From Ampelocalamus luodianensis (lineage: Eukaryota > Streptophyta > Magnoliopsida > Poales > Poaceae), in NCBI GenBank assembly GCA_036346255.1, contig CM070636.1, positions 30,759,539 through 30,823,538 of the forward strand: a DNA stretch of 64,000 bases. Reading direction: 5' to 3'. Each line of letters starts with the position of its first letter. The first letter of the stretch is position 1. Under the pieces are notes generated by a model, which ran no database searches, was not told the DNA's origin, and saw only the letters and a program-made list of their open reading frames with translations. This document shows positions 1-11,400 of the stretch, piece by piece. Made by a program: the position numbers and the translations under genes.

Positions 1-1015
1 CATGAACAAAGTCGGAGCATTGGTTAATCCGAAAGACATGACGGTGTACTCGCATGAGCCATAACGAGTAGTGAAAGCCGTCTTGGAATATCCTCGATAC
101 GATCCGGACTTGATGATAGCCCGATCTCGGATCAATCTTGAGAACACCGAGCTCTGGACAAGCGGTCAAAAAGATCATCAATGCGGGCGAGAGGATATTT
201 GTTCTTCACCGTCACTTCATTGAGAGGGCGGTAATCAACACATACGCAAAGTCTTGTCCTTCTTCTTCACAAAGATCACCTGACAACCCCAAGGAGATGA
301 ACGGGACGGATGAAACCCTTTGCTTGGAGCTCACCAAGTCGCTTCTTCAATTCTTCTAGCTCATTGGGAGGCATCCGATCTGCGCCAAATCGGAGCGATG
401 CAGGCGACAACTTCGATGACAAACTCGGATCTCGAACCGAGGCATCCTGCAAATCTTGGAAAGACATCCACAAAGTCGGATACTATGGGAACATCCCGAA
501 TTTGCAAAGGTCGGCTTCGCTTCTAATGCACATAGATGCGCCCGTGAAGGCTGCGCGAAAATCCGACTGTTCGCTGAAGAAAGTGGTGAGGTAGACAATC
601 TTCTGCACAATCGATTTGCCCCAAGTGTTGGGACAACCAATCCATGCCAAGAATCACATCGGACTTGCTTTGGGTGAGCGAGAATAAGATTTGCCAAAAC
701 CCCACTCCTTTGACTATGATAGGAACATCCGAACATCAGAATCGCTCTCATTTCGACCCGAGAGCGGATGAGCAAAGGAATTTCAAAGGAACACATGAAG
801 ACCACTAGCGGCAGCAAATGATCTTGAAATAAAAGAATGCGATGCTCGTAATCAAATAATCTGCGGCGGGGCGAGAATTGACAAGAAGTGTACCAATCAC
901 GACATCCGGCGCCTCGAGCCTCCTCACCAAAGGTGGTTCACTCGACCATTGCCGCACTCGGTCTTCTCAATAATCTTACAGTCGAGCGGTGACCGCTCCT
1001 CGCCCGCGTCCTCCA
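1..1015 (-). pseudogene. Element E: distal gag/pol fragment of a gypsy chromovirus
   Basis: This is the distal half of a broken Ty3/gypsy polyprotein gene, read right to left and running off the left edge. Short peptides survive in different frames. One near 640 reads DVILGMDWLSQHLGQIDCAE, the segment between protease and reverse transcriptase. One near 330-400 reads MPPNELEELKKRLGELQAKG, the entry to RT. The bases from 1 to 300 align closely with RT of element B at 37590-37880. No frame is open across the region, so it is non-functional. The sequence resumes at 13319, after element A, with the same phrase (cctccattaggacgagg) that is uninterrupted in B at 38624. That places A's insertion between the zinc knuckle and the protease. 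Confidence 0.85.
1011..1015. repeat. Target-site duplication, left (ctcca)
   Basis: The five bases ctcca directly before the first TG of element A are repeated at 13314-13318 directly after its last CA. A perfect 5-bp duplication is the integrase signature of an LTR retrotransposon. Confidence 0.95.
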
Positions 1016-2065
1016 TGTAACATCCCCATTTTCGACTTGTGTTTTAAGTGTAAGAAAATGAGTAGAAATTAAAACTTTTTCTTACATCATGTGTTTCTGT
1101 GTGTATTAAACAATTATTGCACTGTGGTATGGAAATACAAAGTCACAAGTCCGTTGATCATCTCACGGGAAATATTTTTCCTATGATCATGGGTTGGTAT
1201 GTGATCCCTCGAAAAATTTTACAATTTTAGAGTTGAATTGATACCTAAATTAATTTCCCAAAGTTTGACTCTAAAATCCAAACCTCTTGGTCTTCACTTT
1301 GTTCCTTGAGCGCGATTCGAGCACGGCTCGAGCCAGTGGCTCGGTCCAACCACCTAGCGCCGTCCCGAGCCCGTCTCGGTCGCTTGGGCATTCTTAGCCT
1401 CTCGATCCGCATTCAACCGTCACGACCTCCCCGCCCTTGCAAACTTTCTGAGGTCCCCTGCACCTCGGCAGTTGGATCCTAGTCCTACGGTTTAGATCTT
1501 TGGGAGGTCCCCAAAAGCCCTCCTCTGGTCCTTGTAAGAGACCTCCCCACTCTACGACCTCCTCCTGTTCTTTTACGAAGACAACCCTCGAGGCCTCCCA
1601 GGGACCTCAGTTGCCCCTTTGCAAAGACCACCCTGGGCGACCTCCTCAGCCCTCCACGACCACCCCTAGCGCTTGGGTGATCGTGGGTCATCTCTCTTGA
1701 GATCTGTGGCTCAGACCTCCCCTAAGTGTTAGGACCTCTAATACTTGGCTCAAGATCCGAGCCCTTGGATTTCAATCCAACAGCTCACGACCTCCCTAGT
1801 GGGAGCTCTGTGCTGATTTTAGCCGTTGAGCTCTTTGACCGGTCCTCCCGGGTCCTCTCACTGTCGGGTGGGCACAGGCATTATCAATTTTGTGCATGGC
1901 GGTGAGAAGCGATGCCTTGTCAACTCTAAGGTCGACAAGCGGCTATGTCGCCAACATTAAATGTCCGCGACACCTTTTGCTCAAAAGTCTCCCGACAACC
2001 TACTCCCATCGGCCAGTGTACTTGGGCTCGATGCACCGATCGACTTTGCCATCCTTCCCACCGGC

Positions 2066-2072
2066 TATATTT
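2066..2072 (+). promoter_or_regulatory. TATA-like site in element A 5' LTR
   Basis: The site reads ggctatatttg, about 1.05 kb into the LTR. It occupies the place where element B has the better ggctataaagg. If it is the core promoter, R plus U5 would be about 3.8 kb. Confidence 0.4.
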
Positions 2073-2819
2073 GAAGCTCAAGCTTCCTCTCATAGTTCCT
2101 TTAGTCACTCTCTTGCACCCTAGCTCATCTCGGTTCTCGTGCTCAAACACTGAAAGCCATTGCCACCATTGCGGACATTGGAGCTCCCGCGACCTCCGAG
2201 CCGGTGGTTCAACATTGCAATAGTGGCGATCATCTTGTTCCTTTGGTCACCTCAAGCCTCCTAACTCGCTTTGTTTGACCTTCACGAGAGGTTGACGAGG
2301 TGGGCGCTTCTTTGATCGTGGTCGGGGGCTTCTTTTTCATCTCCCGGCGACCTCCACGTCACCGAGCTACCGCGACCACTCCGGTTTCCCTTCAATCCCG
2401 TGAGTACTTGATTCAAAACCCGATCCCATTAGACCTCTTCGGTTTTCATTTTTAGCGCATTGGTCCCCGGCGATTATCTCGGTTAGCCGCCGGTTGGTGG
2501 TGCTTCGGTGTAGCTTTTGGCACCTTTAGGTTCTCCTCCTATTTGGAACTCATCCGTGCCTTTGGTTTCCGCCGACGAGGTCCACATCGCCGGCGACAGT
2601 CGATGAACCCTCTCGGGTTTTGCGATTCATAAATCCCATTTTCGTCATCTTCTTAGGACCACTTTAATGCTCAAATCATTGCTCATCATTGGTGCATTAA
2701 TTGTGTCCTAATTTGTCTTGATGGAGTCAGCATCGTGTAGGCGGGGCCTTAGTCATTAAGTGTTCCGTTAGATTCATTTATGGTCAATCATTAGATGCAT
2801 TAAGTGTCTTAGCCACGTC

Positions 2820-3540
2820 TGGAGGTCTGCGCCATTAAAACCACCCGGACCTCCTGGGCTAATCTTAGCCGTTCACGACCTCTCCAAGTTTAGATCTGGG
2901 CCTTAGGATCTTTTCCGAAAAATCCTAAGTCTCTGGACCTCCCACCATATAGAATCCTGGCCGTTAAAGACCTCCGTAGGTTAAATCCCAGCCGCTAGGA
3001 TCACCCTCCTCCTTGGGGTCCTCTTTGCAAAAAGTCCTTCCTTAGTCGTTTTCTAAAAACCACCCTGAGCCACCCCACCAAGGTCCTCTTTTGCAAAAGA
3101 CCACCCCTGGTCTTTTGTAAAGAAAACCTTCAAAACCACCCCAGGGTCCTCTTTACAAAAGACCACCCCTTGGTCTCTTTGTAAAGAGAACCTCAGGACC
3201 TCCTCGTGCTGGTCTTAACCATGAGGACCTCCCCGCCTAGATCTGGACCACTCAGGACCTCTCCCATGGAGATCTGAGCCATCCAGATCTCTCTCAGATA
3301 GCACTTGTGTTGGAGGACCTCCCGAGGACATCTCGGCCGTTAGGACCTCCTCGGTGAGATCCTGGCCGTCAAGACCTCCATTGTTAAGCTCACCGCTAGG
3401 TCCTCTCCGATCGGATCTGACCGTTAAGACCTCCTCGGAAATCTTAACCGTCCGCACCTTCCCTTAGCGAGTTAGCCGTAGGACCTCCTCGTGGAGCTGG
3501 GGCCGCCAGATCCAGATCGACGCGTCCACGACCTCCCTAG
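2820..3540 (+). repeat. ggacctcc/gatct minisatellite in LTR
   Basis: Irregular units of about 35-45 bp combine ggacctcc (or agacctcc), gatct and ccgtt. More than a dozen ggacctcc-type cores occur here. The array recurs in all four full-length A/B LTR copies. Confidence 0.75.
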
Positions 3541-5106
3541 TCTTGCGAGACCCCTTCGCGGTGCTTGTGCATCCAGATGGTGAGCCGTTGGATTCAATAT
3601 CAACGGCTAAGACCTCTCCTAAGCGCAGCAAGGTCTTTGCGCCTAGGAGCTCATGCGAGTTTTAGCATGCGAGATCGTGAGCGTGCGATCTTTGATCAAC
3701 GGCCACGACCTCCCGATTTTATGGGTTTTCCAGATTTAGTCAGAAGCTTTTATTTGCACATATTAATTGTTTTAAACTTCAAAATTGCATAACTTTTTCT
3801 CTCAGCTCCAAATTTAACAAACTAAAGTTCTATAAATGCATCTGCTAAAGTACTTTAGCTTAGTATAGGTTTTGCAATAGTCTTTAATCTTTAAATTAAT
3901 CATGTCTTAGATTTAAAACTTAGAAAATCATAACTAAATCATTTTAACTCAAATGACCTGAAATTTTATATGGGTTACCACTATACCTGTAGGTAGCTAC
4001 CATAAAAGTTTCAGCTTCAAGATCTTTCTAGAAAATATTTTTGCTCTGAGTGCTAATTATGGCCTAAATTAGGTTTTTAGAGAATATCTTTTGCACCACA
4101 AATCCAAATTAAGTTTTTCCAGTTTCTATGTCTAGGTATGTTAGTATTTTACCTTGTGTATAAATTTCGTCACATTTGGATAAGTTTTGCTTGCTCCTTT
4201 GTTTAAGTGTTGCTCGTCTTATTGGTTGTTCTCGCTTCTTTTGCTTTTAAGCTTAGGATTCGACATTTGCGGTAACCCCAAGAACGACCCTCCGCAACAA
4301 ATTGAGCAACGACAAGCGAGCAAGCGATTTGATCATTTCCCATTTGATCCATTACTTTTAAAGTCTAATATTTTGTTTAAACTTCTATGTATGCATTGCA
4401 AATTTGTTGTTAAATTGATTAGTTAATCCTCTAGTTGCATAATCGTAGGTAAATAATTATCCTCTACTACCGAGCCTAGGTTATTTCTTTGTGGTTAGAG
4501 TTCGATGGATGAACTCTTATCACTTAGTAGATTACGAATGAATATTGCTTAGCCATGCCTAGATATATCGGTAGTATTGGCGATCATCGACTTAGTCGGT
4601 GATCTTGATCACACAAATGCTATTATTATTCCATTATGTCCAACCTTGTGTTTTACCAACACAAATCAAAAACTCAAAACAAAAATTATATCTTGACTTG
4701 GGCACAATGGTATGTTGGTGTGATCTTTTGGGTGTGATTGGAATGGTGCCTAAGTCCCTAAGGACCGAGTTACTTGTGCCATTGATCCAAGCAATTATTG
4801 CGTGCTAACCACACGAGGGGATATGGGACCTCTCTTGACTAAGTACTTTGGGAGGTGTTAATTATGAGCCGGTGGGTGGGTGTGTGCGTGTGTGTGTTTG
4901 TGGTGTGCGAGGAGCATTAGTCGTCAGGTTAGGCCGTGTCTAATGTATCCTTCTCCCGTGGGTTGCGGCTCTTAATTAGCATCGTCCATTGGAAAGCGTC
5001 TTATAGACTTAGCCGTGCCTGCATACCAAAGGAAGTATGCTAACCGTGGCTGGTGGAAAGGCGGTCTATCGTGTGGGTACATTGGTACACCCTGCAGAGG
5101 TTAAAA

Positions 5107-5118
5107 CTATTCGAATAG
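5107..5118 (+). other. LTR palindrome CTATTCGAATAG (A 5' LTR)
   Basis: A perfect 12-bp palindrome, preceded 9 bases earlier by cctgcagagg and followed by a ggttatggac block. It is one of 11 occurrences in gypsy LTRs of this window. Confidence 0.9.
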
Positions 5119-5459
5119 CCTCGTCCCAGGTTATGGACACGCTTGGTTATTTCCCACAAGAACTAGACTACAACCTTTTAAAAACTTAAACTTGACATTG
5201 GTGGTATGAAGGGTACTTCATGCTATTGTTGTGGTGACTATGGGTTAGTCACTTCTAGGTTAGTGTTGTTCTCTATCTATGTTATTATTGTCTCTCTTTA
5301 TTTGAACAATAAAAGTTAATTGCAAACTTGCTTTGGAATCTATTACCTTATTGTAAATGAAAACTTGCTTTATCTTTGAAAATAAGTCCGAGCCTCATCC
5401 ACTTAAATAAAGCTTGCATGTAGTTAGTTATAGTTCGTTATCTCACACGTCAGTCTTGC

Positions 5460-5482
5460 AGTACAAAAACAAGTTTTGTACT
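5460..5482 (+). other. LTR hairpin (A 5' LTR)
   Basis: Arms AGTACAAAA and TTTTGTACT (9 bp) enclose a 5-base loop. The block ttgcagaggaagaaggtgag follows about 25 bases downstream. Confidence 0.8.
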
Positions 5483-5921
5483 CATCTGCTTTAATATTAA
5501 TTGTTGCAGAGGAAGAAGGTGAGCCCCAAGGGCCTCACTTTTGTGAGTGTGTTATGACGCTATTTGTTTGGGACGATTAGCTTGGCGGTCGGTTGGTTGC
5601 CTTGTGGGTAAAGGCACACCGATTGGCTTTTGTTTATCGCCATCTTATGGCCATTTTGCTTCCGCTTTGTATTTACTTATCTTTATGAATTTTGGCAGTC
5701 GGCCTCTCTTTTGTAATAACTCTCTTTATATTATCTATGTCTCTCGGTTGTGCTTTTGCTTGACTCTATGTGTATGAATGGAATTGATGCATGATTTTGT
5801 AGCAGTGTGTATCTGCATTTAGGAAGTATACATATCTCGAGGCTTGGTTTATTTGATTTGTCTTTGTAGGACCAAGTGGATGGTTAAGCAAACAAGCCAG
5901 ATAAACCGGGTCCTCACAAAG

Positions 5922-5935
5922 TTGGTATCGAGCCA
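5922..5935 (+). other. Primer-binding site of element A
   Basis: ttggtatcgagcca lies 3 bases after the 5' LTR. It matches the complement of the initiator tRNA-Met 3' end except for one missing A (canonical tggtatcagagcc). Confidence 0.85.
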
Positions 5936-6720
5936 TTCTGCAGTAGTAACCCAAGCTTAGTCGTCTTTAGGATATTTTGGGAAACTTAATTTCAAAGTAT
6001 CAAATGATTTATGAAAGCTTAAGTAAATTCTCAGATTTTACTCCTTACCTATCTTAGCTTTCTATCTCACCTTGCTCTAATTTGATTTTTAAAAGTTGTT
6101 TTCCTCTCCTTCCTCTAAAGATAGTTGTTATCGATTAATTGGGTTTGGGACCAATGAGTTTGGCAAATTGAAGTGTTAGCTGCCCTCTACAAGGTTTTGA
6201 AGCTTAGAAGTGGAAGATTTCAATTAGGAGGCTTGGATGCAAAATGCGGACAGCGATCATTCAATTTCCTGACAGCAGAGCTCAAGGTTCTAAATAGGGT
6301 AGAAAATGAGAGGTTAATCAACTAAAACTTGTGGGCATAAAAGGGTAAGATGTGATATTAGTTGGCTAAGTATCTAACACCCTTATTAGTGATTTTACCC
6401 GTTATTTAGTTATGATAAGACTTAAGTGGTGTGCTGAAATTTGCATTCCTAAACCGATTGCTCGTTCTTTTCATACGAGTTAGTCGTATCGGAAGTTACT
6501 CTTGTGGTTGAAACCTTGTGCTGATTTTGTGGTTGTTTTTGGGCCTTTTGAGTTCATCTCCTAATGAGTTATTGTTTCTTTGCCTTGAGCTTTGGGTTTA
6601 ATCCTTGTCCATCTTAGAATCTATCCCACTCCACCTTTCTGCGAACTCCCTAGTCCTTGGCTTTTCTTTCGCACCTTTCATCTTCTAGTTTCCGGTTGCT
6701 TTGCTAACCCATCTCTTGGA
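5936..6720 (+). other. Untranslated leader of element A
   Basis: The first 550 bases match B's leader (reverse complement of 42830-43330) closely. Both leaders contain ttgctaaccc before a cag, which resembles a branch point and splice acceptor upstream of gag. The match to B fades after about 6520. No gene is visible. Confidence 0.75.
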
Positions 6721-7420
6721 GCGAGGATGTCGGGACAGGACCAGCGATGTGAGTTTGTTCCCTTTGCCCTGGGGAGCGGCAATTGCCTCCTTTTTCATTG
6801 GTTATGGTGAAGGGAGCCATGTCGCCAAAGATCGTGAACTAGGAAAGGTCAAGGTGCATCGTGATGTGGTGAGGAAGGACACTACAACAACGAGTGTACT
6901 CTGACTTGCCCAAATCGTGGCGAGACCACTTGCACGGGAACCGTCATTGCCAGAATCACTTGTTTCTCTCGAGGAAACAATCACTATCCCAAAGAGTGTA
7001 GTTTGAACAAGGTAATCTCCAAGTCGTTAAAACTTCAACGCATCGCTTCTTGATCGTCTGTAAGCATAGCAACCGCCAATGCCTCCAAACCAACGAAGTT
7101 CTGGATGATTTGTCTCGAGTCGGGACAAATTACGCTTATACCTTCCCGACTTTCGTTGTGGTGAAGATCCGTTGTTCTTTGGGCTAGAAAGAGAAAGCTA
7201 AAGGATCGTCATAGCGTCAAGCAGATAGTCGATGTCACTTGTTTCTTTTGCAACAACAAGGGTCACTATGCGCTAAATTGTCCTAAAGAGAGTGCACCAC
7301 CCTTGTCCTCCAAGGTCGTGTCTCGATTTTGGGCACTGCGAGTCGTGAGAGCGGCCTCGTAACCTAGCCGAAGTCACTTGTTTCGCCGCAAACTCGTGGT
7401 CATTATGCTTTTAATTGTCC
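6721..7420 (+). pseudogene. gag remnant with repeated zinc knuckles
   Basis: The clearest motif is CFFCNNKGHYALNC at 7240-7281, a perfect CX2CX4HX4C nucleocapsid-type zinc knuckle. Degenerate copies lie at 6961-6999 (first Cys, His and last Cys kept) and at 7379-7418 (His and last Cys kept, 2-base frameshift inside). A possible fourth copy at 7111 begins CLES. Starts are 150, 129 and 139 bases apart, and three are preceded by tcact. Zinc knuckles normally bind the genomic RNA for packaging. A normal chromovirus gag has one, so duplication is unusual. Stops and frameshifts between copies mean the present copy encodes no full gag. The upstream gag core is not recognisable. Confidence 0.6.
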
Positions 7421-7539
7421 TAAGGAGCTTGCGGCAACCCCTCGATTCTTTTAGCGACTGTGATTGATCGCATGCCCGCAAACATCGTGTTGGAGGGTCG
7501 TCGTGCTCAAGTCAATCCTATCTCTGTTGGGAAAGCTCA

Positions 7540-7766
7540 GGAGGTACCCGACGTCGTGTAAGGTACACTTCTTAGCCCTTACCCTAATACTATTGTATTC
7601 AATTCCAGAGCATTTCATTCCCTTTTATCCCCATCTTTTGCTGCTTTTTGTGGAATTTGTTTCACTCTTTTATCTGGTGCTCGGTATCTCCCTAGTTTCG
7701 AAAGGTCTTGCTAATCTATCTCAAACCCCAATATACCTTCCGGGATGTCGTCATTTGTTTGACTAA
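7540..7766 (+). pseudogene. Retroviral-type protease remnant, catalytic residues lost
   Basis: The frame after a stop near 7560 aligns with B's protease segment (VPDVV, GTL, then SRAFHS in the active-site position). The catalytic Asp-Ser/Thr-Gly is replaced by Asn-Ser-Arg at 7601-7609, so the enzyme would be dead even if translated. In B this segment leads on to RT. Here it leads into unrelated structured DNA, which marks where the pol deletion begins. Confidence 0.6.
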
Positions 7767-7859
7767 GCGGTACTCTTCCTTCCCTTTTTATCCTAGAGCA
7801 TCGCATACCAGTTTTTGCCTCAAATCCCAGCGACCCCAAAGGGCGGCCGCTCTCTAATC

Positions 7860-8077
7860 AACTAGCTCCGGAGGATGACTCCGTATAGCTAGTTAACCGA
7901 CCGTGGTCTTGTTGGTTAGTGAAGTAACCCGACAATTTGCTTCACCAACTAAGAAAGACCATAGTCACTCTAAGATAGCTAGGCTGCGGAGGGATGACTC
8001 CGTATAGTCAAGTTAGCGGTCGAGATTCCGTTGTTAGTGGAACTAACGAGACAAATCGCTCCACCAGCTAACAACGG
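7860..8077 (+). repeat. Duplicated two-hairpin unit
   Basis: Two tandem units of about 117 bp each carry two inverted repeats. In unit 1 the first hairpin has arms AACTAGCT/AGCTAGTT (7860-7867, 7887-7894) with nested CGGAG/CTCCG around a 5-base loop. The second has GGTCTT/AAGACC (7905, 7955) outside a 13-bp stem (7912-7924 with 7940-7952). Unit 2 repeats the order: CGGAG/CTCCG (7987, 7998), then CCGTTGTTAG/CTAACAACGG (8028-8037, 8068-8077, perfect) with inner TGGA/TCCA. The function is unknown. The position in place of RT/integrase suggests a structural RNA element (inference). Confidence 0.75.
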
Positions 8078-8299
8078 CCCTGCACCACCACCCTTGGAAC
8101 CAAGAAGAATCTCTCAATCTGTCAATCCTTGTTATATCTGGACCTGGTAAGTTTCCTCGTGTCGACTAATGTGGCACGTTTCCTACCGATCGAACCAAGG
8201 TTCATCTGGGTCACCTAGCGGAGCCCTATATCGCCGAGGATCATGAGCTTGCATGGGGTGCGAAGGCGATCATCTCGATCGTGGTTCCATCTTCACTTC

Positions 8300-8400
8300 C
8301 GGTTCGGCATAGCTTGCAAGAAGCTACATGGGAACGAAAGATCGTCTCGTCTGCACTACCCCTCTTTCTTTTAAGTGAGACAAATCTCGGGCGAGATTTT
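8300..8400 (+). pseudogene. Chromodomain tail of integrase (remnant)
   Basis: The peptide EATWERK is encoded at 8320-8340. It corresponds to the end of the chromodomain that terminates integrase in Tekay/Del chromoviruses, and the DNA from here to the PPT matches B at 35205-35290. The chromodomain normally tethers integrase to heterochromatin. Only this tail remains. Confidence 0.6.
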
Positions 8401-8401
8401 T

Positions 8402-8414
8402 GTAAGGGGAGGTT
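8402..8414 (+). other. Polypurine tract of element A
   Basis: gtaaggggaggtt directly precedes the 3' LTR. It is the plus-strand primer site for reverse transcription, identical in position to B's tract. Confidence 0.9.
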
Positions 8415-11400
8415 TGTAACATCCCATTTTCGACTTGTGTTTTAAGTGTAAGAAAATGAGTAGAAATTAAAACTTTTTCTTACATCATGTGTTTCTGTGT
8501 GTATTAAACAATTATTGCACGAGTGGTATGGAAATACAAAGTCACAAGTCCGTTGATCATCTCTGGGAAATATTTTTCCTATGATCATGGGTTGGTATGT
8601 GATCCCTCCGAAAAATTTTACAATTTTTAGAGTTGAATTGATACCTAAATTAATTTCCCAAAGTTTCACTCTAAAATCCAAACCTCTTCGGTCTTCACTT
8701 TGTTCCTCGAGCGCGCATCGAGCTGGCTCGAGCAGTGCTCGGTCCAACCACCTAGCGCCGTCTCGAGCCCGTCTCGATCTTGGGCATTCTTAGCCCTCGA
8801 TCCGCATTCAACCGTCACGACCTCCTGCCCTCTTGCAAACTTTGGAGGTCCCAGTGCACCTCGGTAGTTGGATCCTAGTCCTACGGTTTAGATCTTTGGG
8901 AGGTCCCCAAAAGCCCTCCTCTGGTCCTTGTAAGAGACCTCCCCACTCCACGACCTCCTCCTGTTCTTTTACGAAGACAACCCTCGAGGGCCTCCCCCAG
9001 GACCTCCGTTGCCCCTTTGCAAAGACCACCCTGGGCGACCTCCTCAGCCCTCCACGACCACCCCTAGCGCTTGGGTGATCGTGGGTCATCTCTCTTGAGA
9101 TCTGTGGCTCAGACCTCCCCTAAGTGTTAGGACCTCTAATACTTGGCTCAAGATCCAGCCCTTGGATTTCAATCCAACGACTCCACGACCTCCCTAGTGG
9201 GAGCTCTGTGCTGATTTTAGCCGTTGAGCTCTTTGACCGGTCCTCCCGGGTCCTCTCACTGTCGGGTGGGCCTGGGCATTATCAATTTTTGTGCATGGCA
9301 GTAGAGAGCAGTGCCTTGTCAACTCTAAGGCTGACAAACGGCTATGTGTTTGCCAACATTAAATGTCCGCGGCACCTTTTGCTCAAAGTCTCCGACAACC
9401 TACTCCCATCAGTTTGTGTACTTGGGCTCGAGTTGCAGGTGACTTTGCCATCCTTCCCACGGCTATATTTGAAGCTCAAGCTTCCTCTCATAGTTCCTTT
9501 AGTCACTCTCTTGCACCTAGCTCATCTCGGTTCTCGTGCTCAAACACCCGAAAGCCATTGCCACCATTGCTGGACATTGGAGCTCCCGGCGACCTCCGAG
9601 CCAAAGTGGTTCAACATTGCAATAGTGGCGATCATCTTGTTCCCTTGGTCACCTCAAGCCTCCTAACTCGCTTTGTTTGACCTTCACGAGGTTGACGAGG
9701 TGGGCGCTTCTCGTCGTGGTCGGGCTTGTCTTCTTCATCTCCGGCGACCTCCACCGTCACCGAGCTACGCGACCACTCCCGGTTTCCCTTCAATCCCGGT
9801 GAGTACTTGATTCAAAAACCCGATCCCATTAGACCTCTTCGGTTTTCATTTTTAGCCGCATTGGTCCCGGCGGTTATCTCGGTTAGCCGCGGTTGGTGGT
9901 GCTTTCGGTGTAGCTTTTGGCACCTTTAGGTTCTCCTCCCTATTTGGAACTCATCCGTGCCTTTGGTTTCGCCGGCGAGGTCCACATCGCCGGCAAGTCG
10001 ATGAACCCTCTCGGGTTTTGCGATTCATAAATCCATTTCGTCATCTTCTTAGGACCACTTTAATGCTCAAATCATTGCTCATCATTGGTGCATTAATTGT
10101 GTCCTAATTTGTGCCGTGGAGTCAGCATCGTGTAGGCCGGGGCCTTAGTCATTAAGTGTTAGTTAGATTCATTTATGGTCAATCATTAGATGCATTAAGT
10201 GTCTTAGCCATGCATTGTGTCGGAGGTCTGCGCCATTAAAACCACCCCAGGACCTCCTCGGGCTAATCTTAGCCGTTCACGACCTCTCCAAGTTTAGATC
10301 TGGGCCTTAGGATCTTTTCCAAAAATCCTAAGTCTCTGGACCTCCCACCATATAGAATCTGGGCAGTTAAAGACCTCCGTAGGTTAAATCCCACCGCTAG
10401 GATCACCTCCTCCTTGGGGTCCTCTTTGCAAAAGTCCTTCCTTAGTCGTTTTCTAAAACCACCCCTGAGCCACCCCACCAAGGTCCTCTTTTGCAAAAGA
10501 CCACCCTGGTCTTTTGTAAAGAAAACCTTCAAAACCACCCGGGTCCTCTTTACAAAGACCACCCCTTGGTCTCTTTGTAAAGAGAACCTCGAGACCTCCT
10601 CGTCTTTGGTCTTAACCATGAGGACCTCCCGCCTAGATCTGGACCACTCGGGACCTCTCCCATGGAGATCCGAGCCATCCGGATCTCTCTCTGATAGCAC
10701 TTGTGTTGGAGGACCTCCCGAGGACATCTCGACCGTTAGGACCTCCTCGGTGAGATCCTGGCCGTCAAGACCTCCATTTGTTAAGCTCACCGCTTAGGTC
10801 CTCTCTCCGATCGGATCTAGGCCGTTAAGACCTCCTCGGAAATCTTAACCGTCCGACCTTCCCCTTAGCGAGTTAGCGTAGGACCTCCTCGTGGAGCTCG
10901 GGGCCGCCAGATCGGTCGGACGTCCACGACCTCCCTAGTCGCGAGGACCCCAGCGCGGTCTTTGTGCATCCGATGGTGAGCCGTTGGATTCAATATCAAC
11001 GGCTAAGACCTCTCCTAGCGCGGCAAGGTCTTTGCGCCGAGGAGCTCATGCGGGTTTTAGCATGCGAGATCGTGAGCCGTGCGATCTTTGATCAACGCCC
11101 ACGACCTCCCGATTTTATGGGTTTTCCGATTTAGTCCGAGAAGCTTTTATTTGCACATATTAATTGTTTTAAACTTCAAAATTGCATAACTTTTTCTCTC
11201 ATAGCTCCAAATTTAACAAACTAAAGTTCTATAAATGCATCTGCTAAAGTACTTTAGCTTAGTATAGGTTTTGCGATAGTCTTTAATACTGAAATTAATC
11301 ATGTCTTAGATTTAAAACTTAGAAAAATCATAACTAAATCATTTTAACTCCAAATGACCTGAAATTTTATATGGGTTACCACTATACCAGTAGGTAGCTA

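Larger units (their letters stand above)
1016..5918 (+). repeat. Element A 5' LTR
   Basis: This 4.9-kb LTR begins tgtaacatcc and ends cctcaca. It matches 8415-13313 along its whole length with scattered 1-3 base differences. In order it holds a TATA-like site near 2066, a dense ggacctcc minisatellite, AT-rich DNA, a TG-rich stretch near 4880, the palindrome module, the hairpin and a conserved ttgcag/gaagaaggtgag block. No ORF above about 90 codons in it looks like a protein. Confidence 0.95.

Noticed and set aside
7860..8077. CRISPR-like or tRNA-like reading of the repeated hairpins
   Set aside because: Only two units with no spacers, no cloverleaf or CCA end, and a plant retrotransposon context.
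9124..9666. 180-codon plus ORF in A's 3' LTR
   Set aside because: The 5' LTR equivalent is broken into other frames and the peptide resembles no family.
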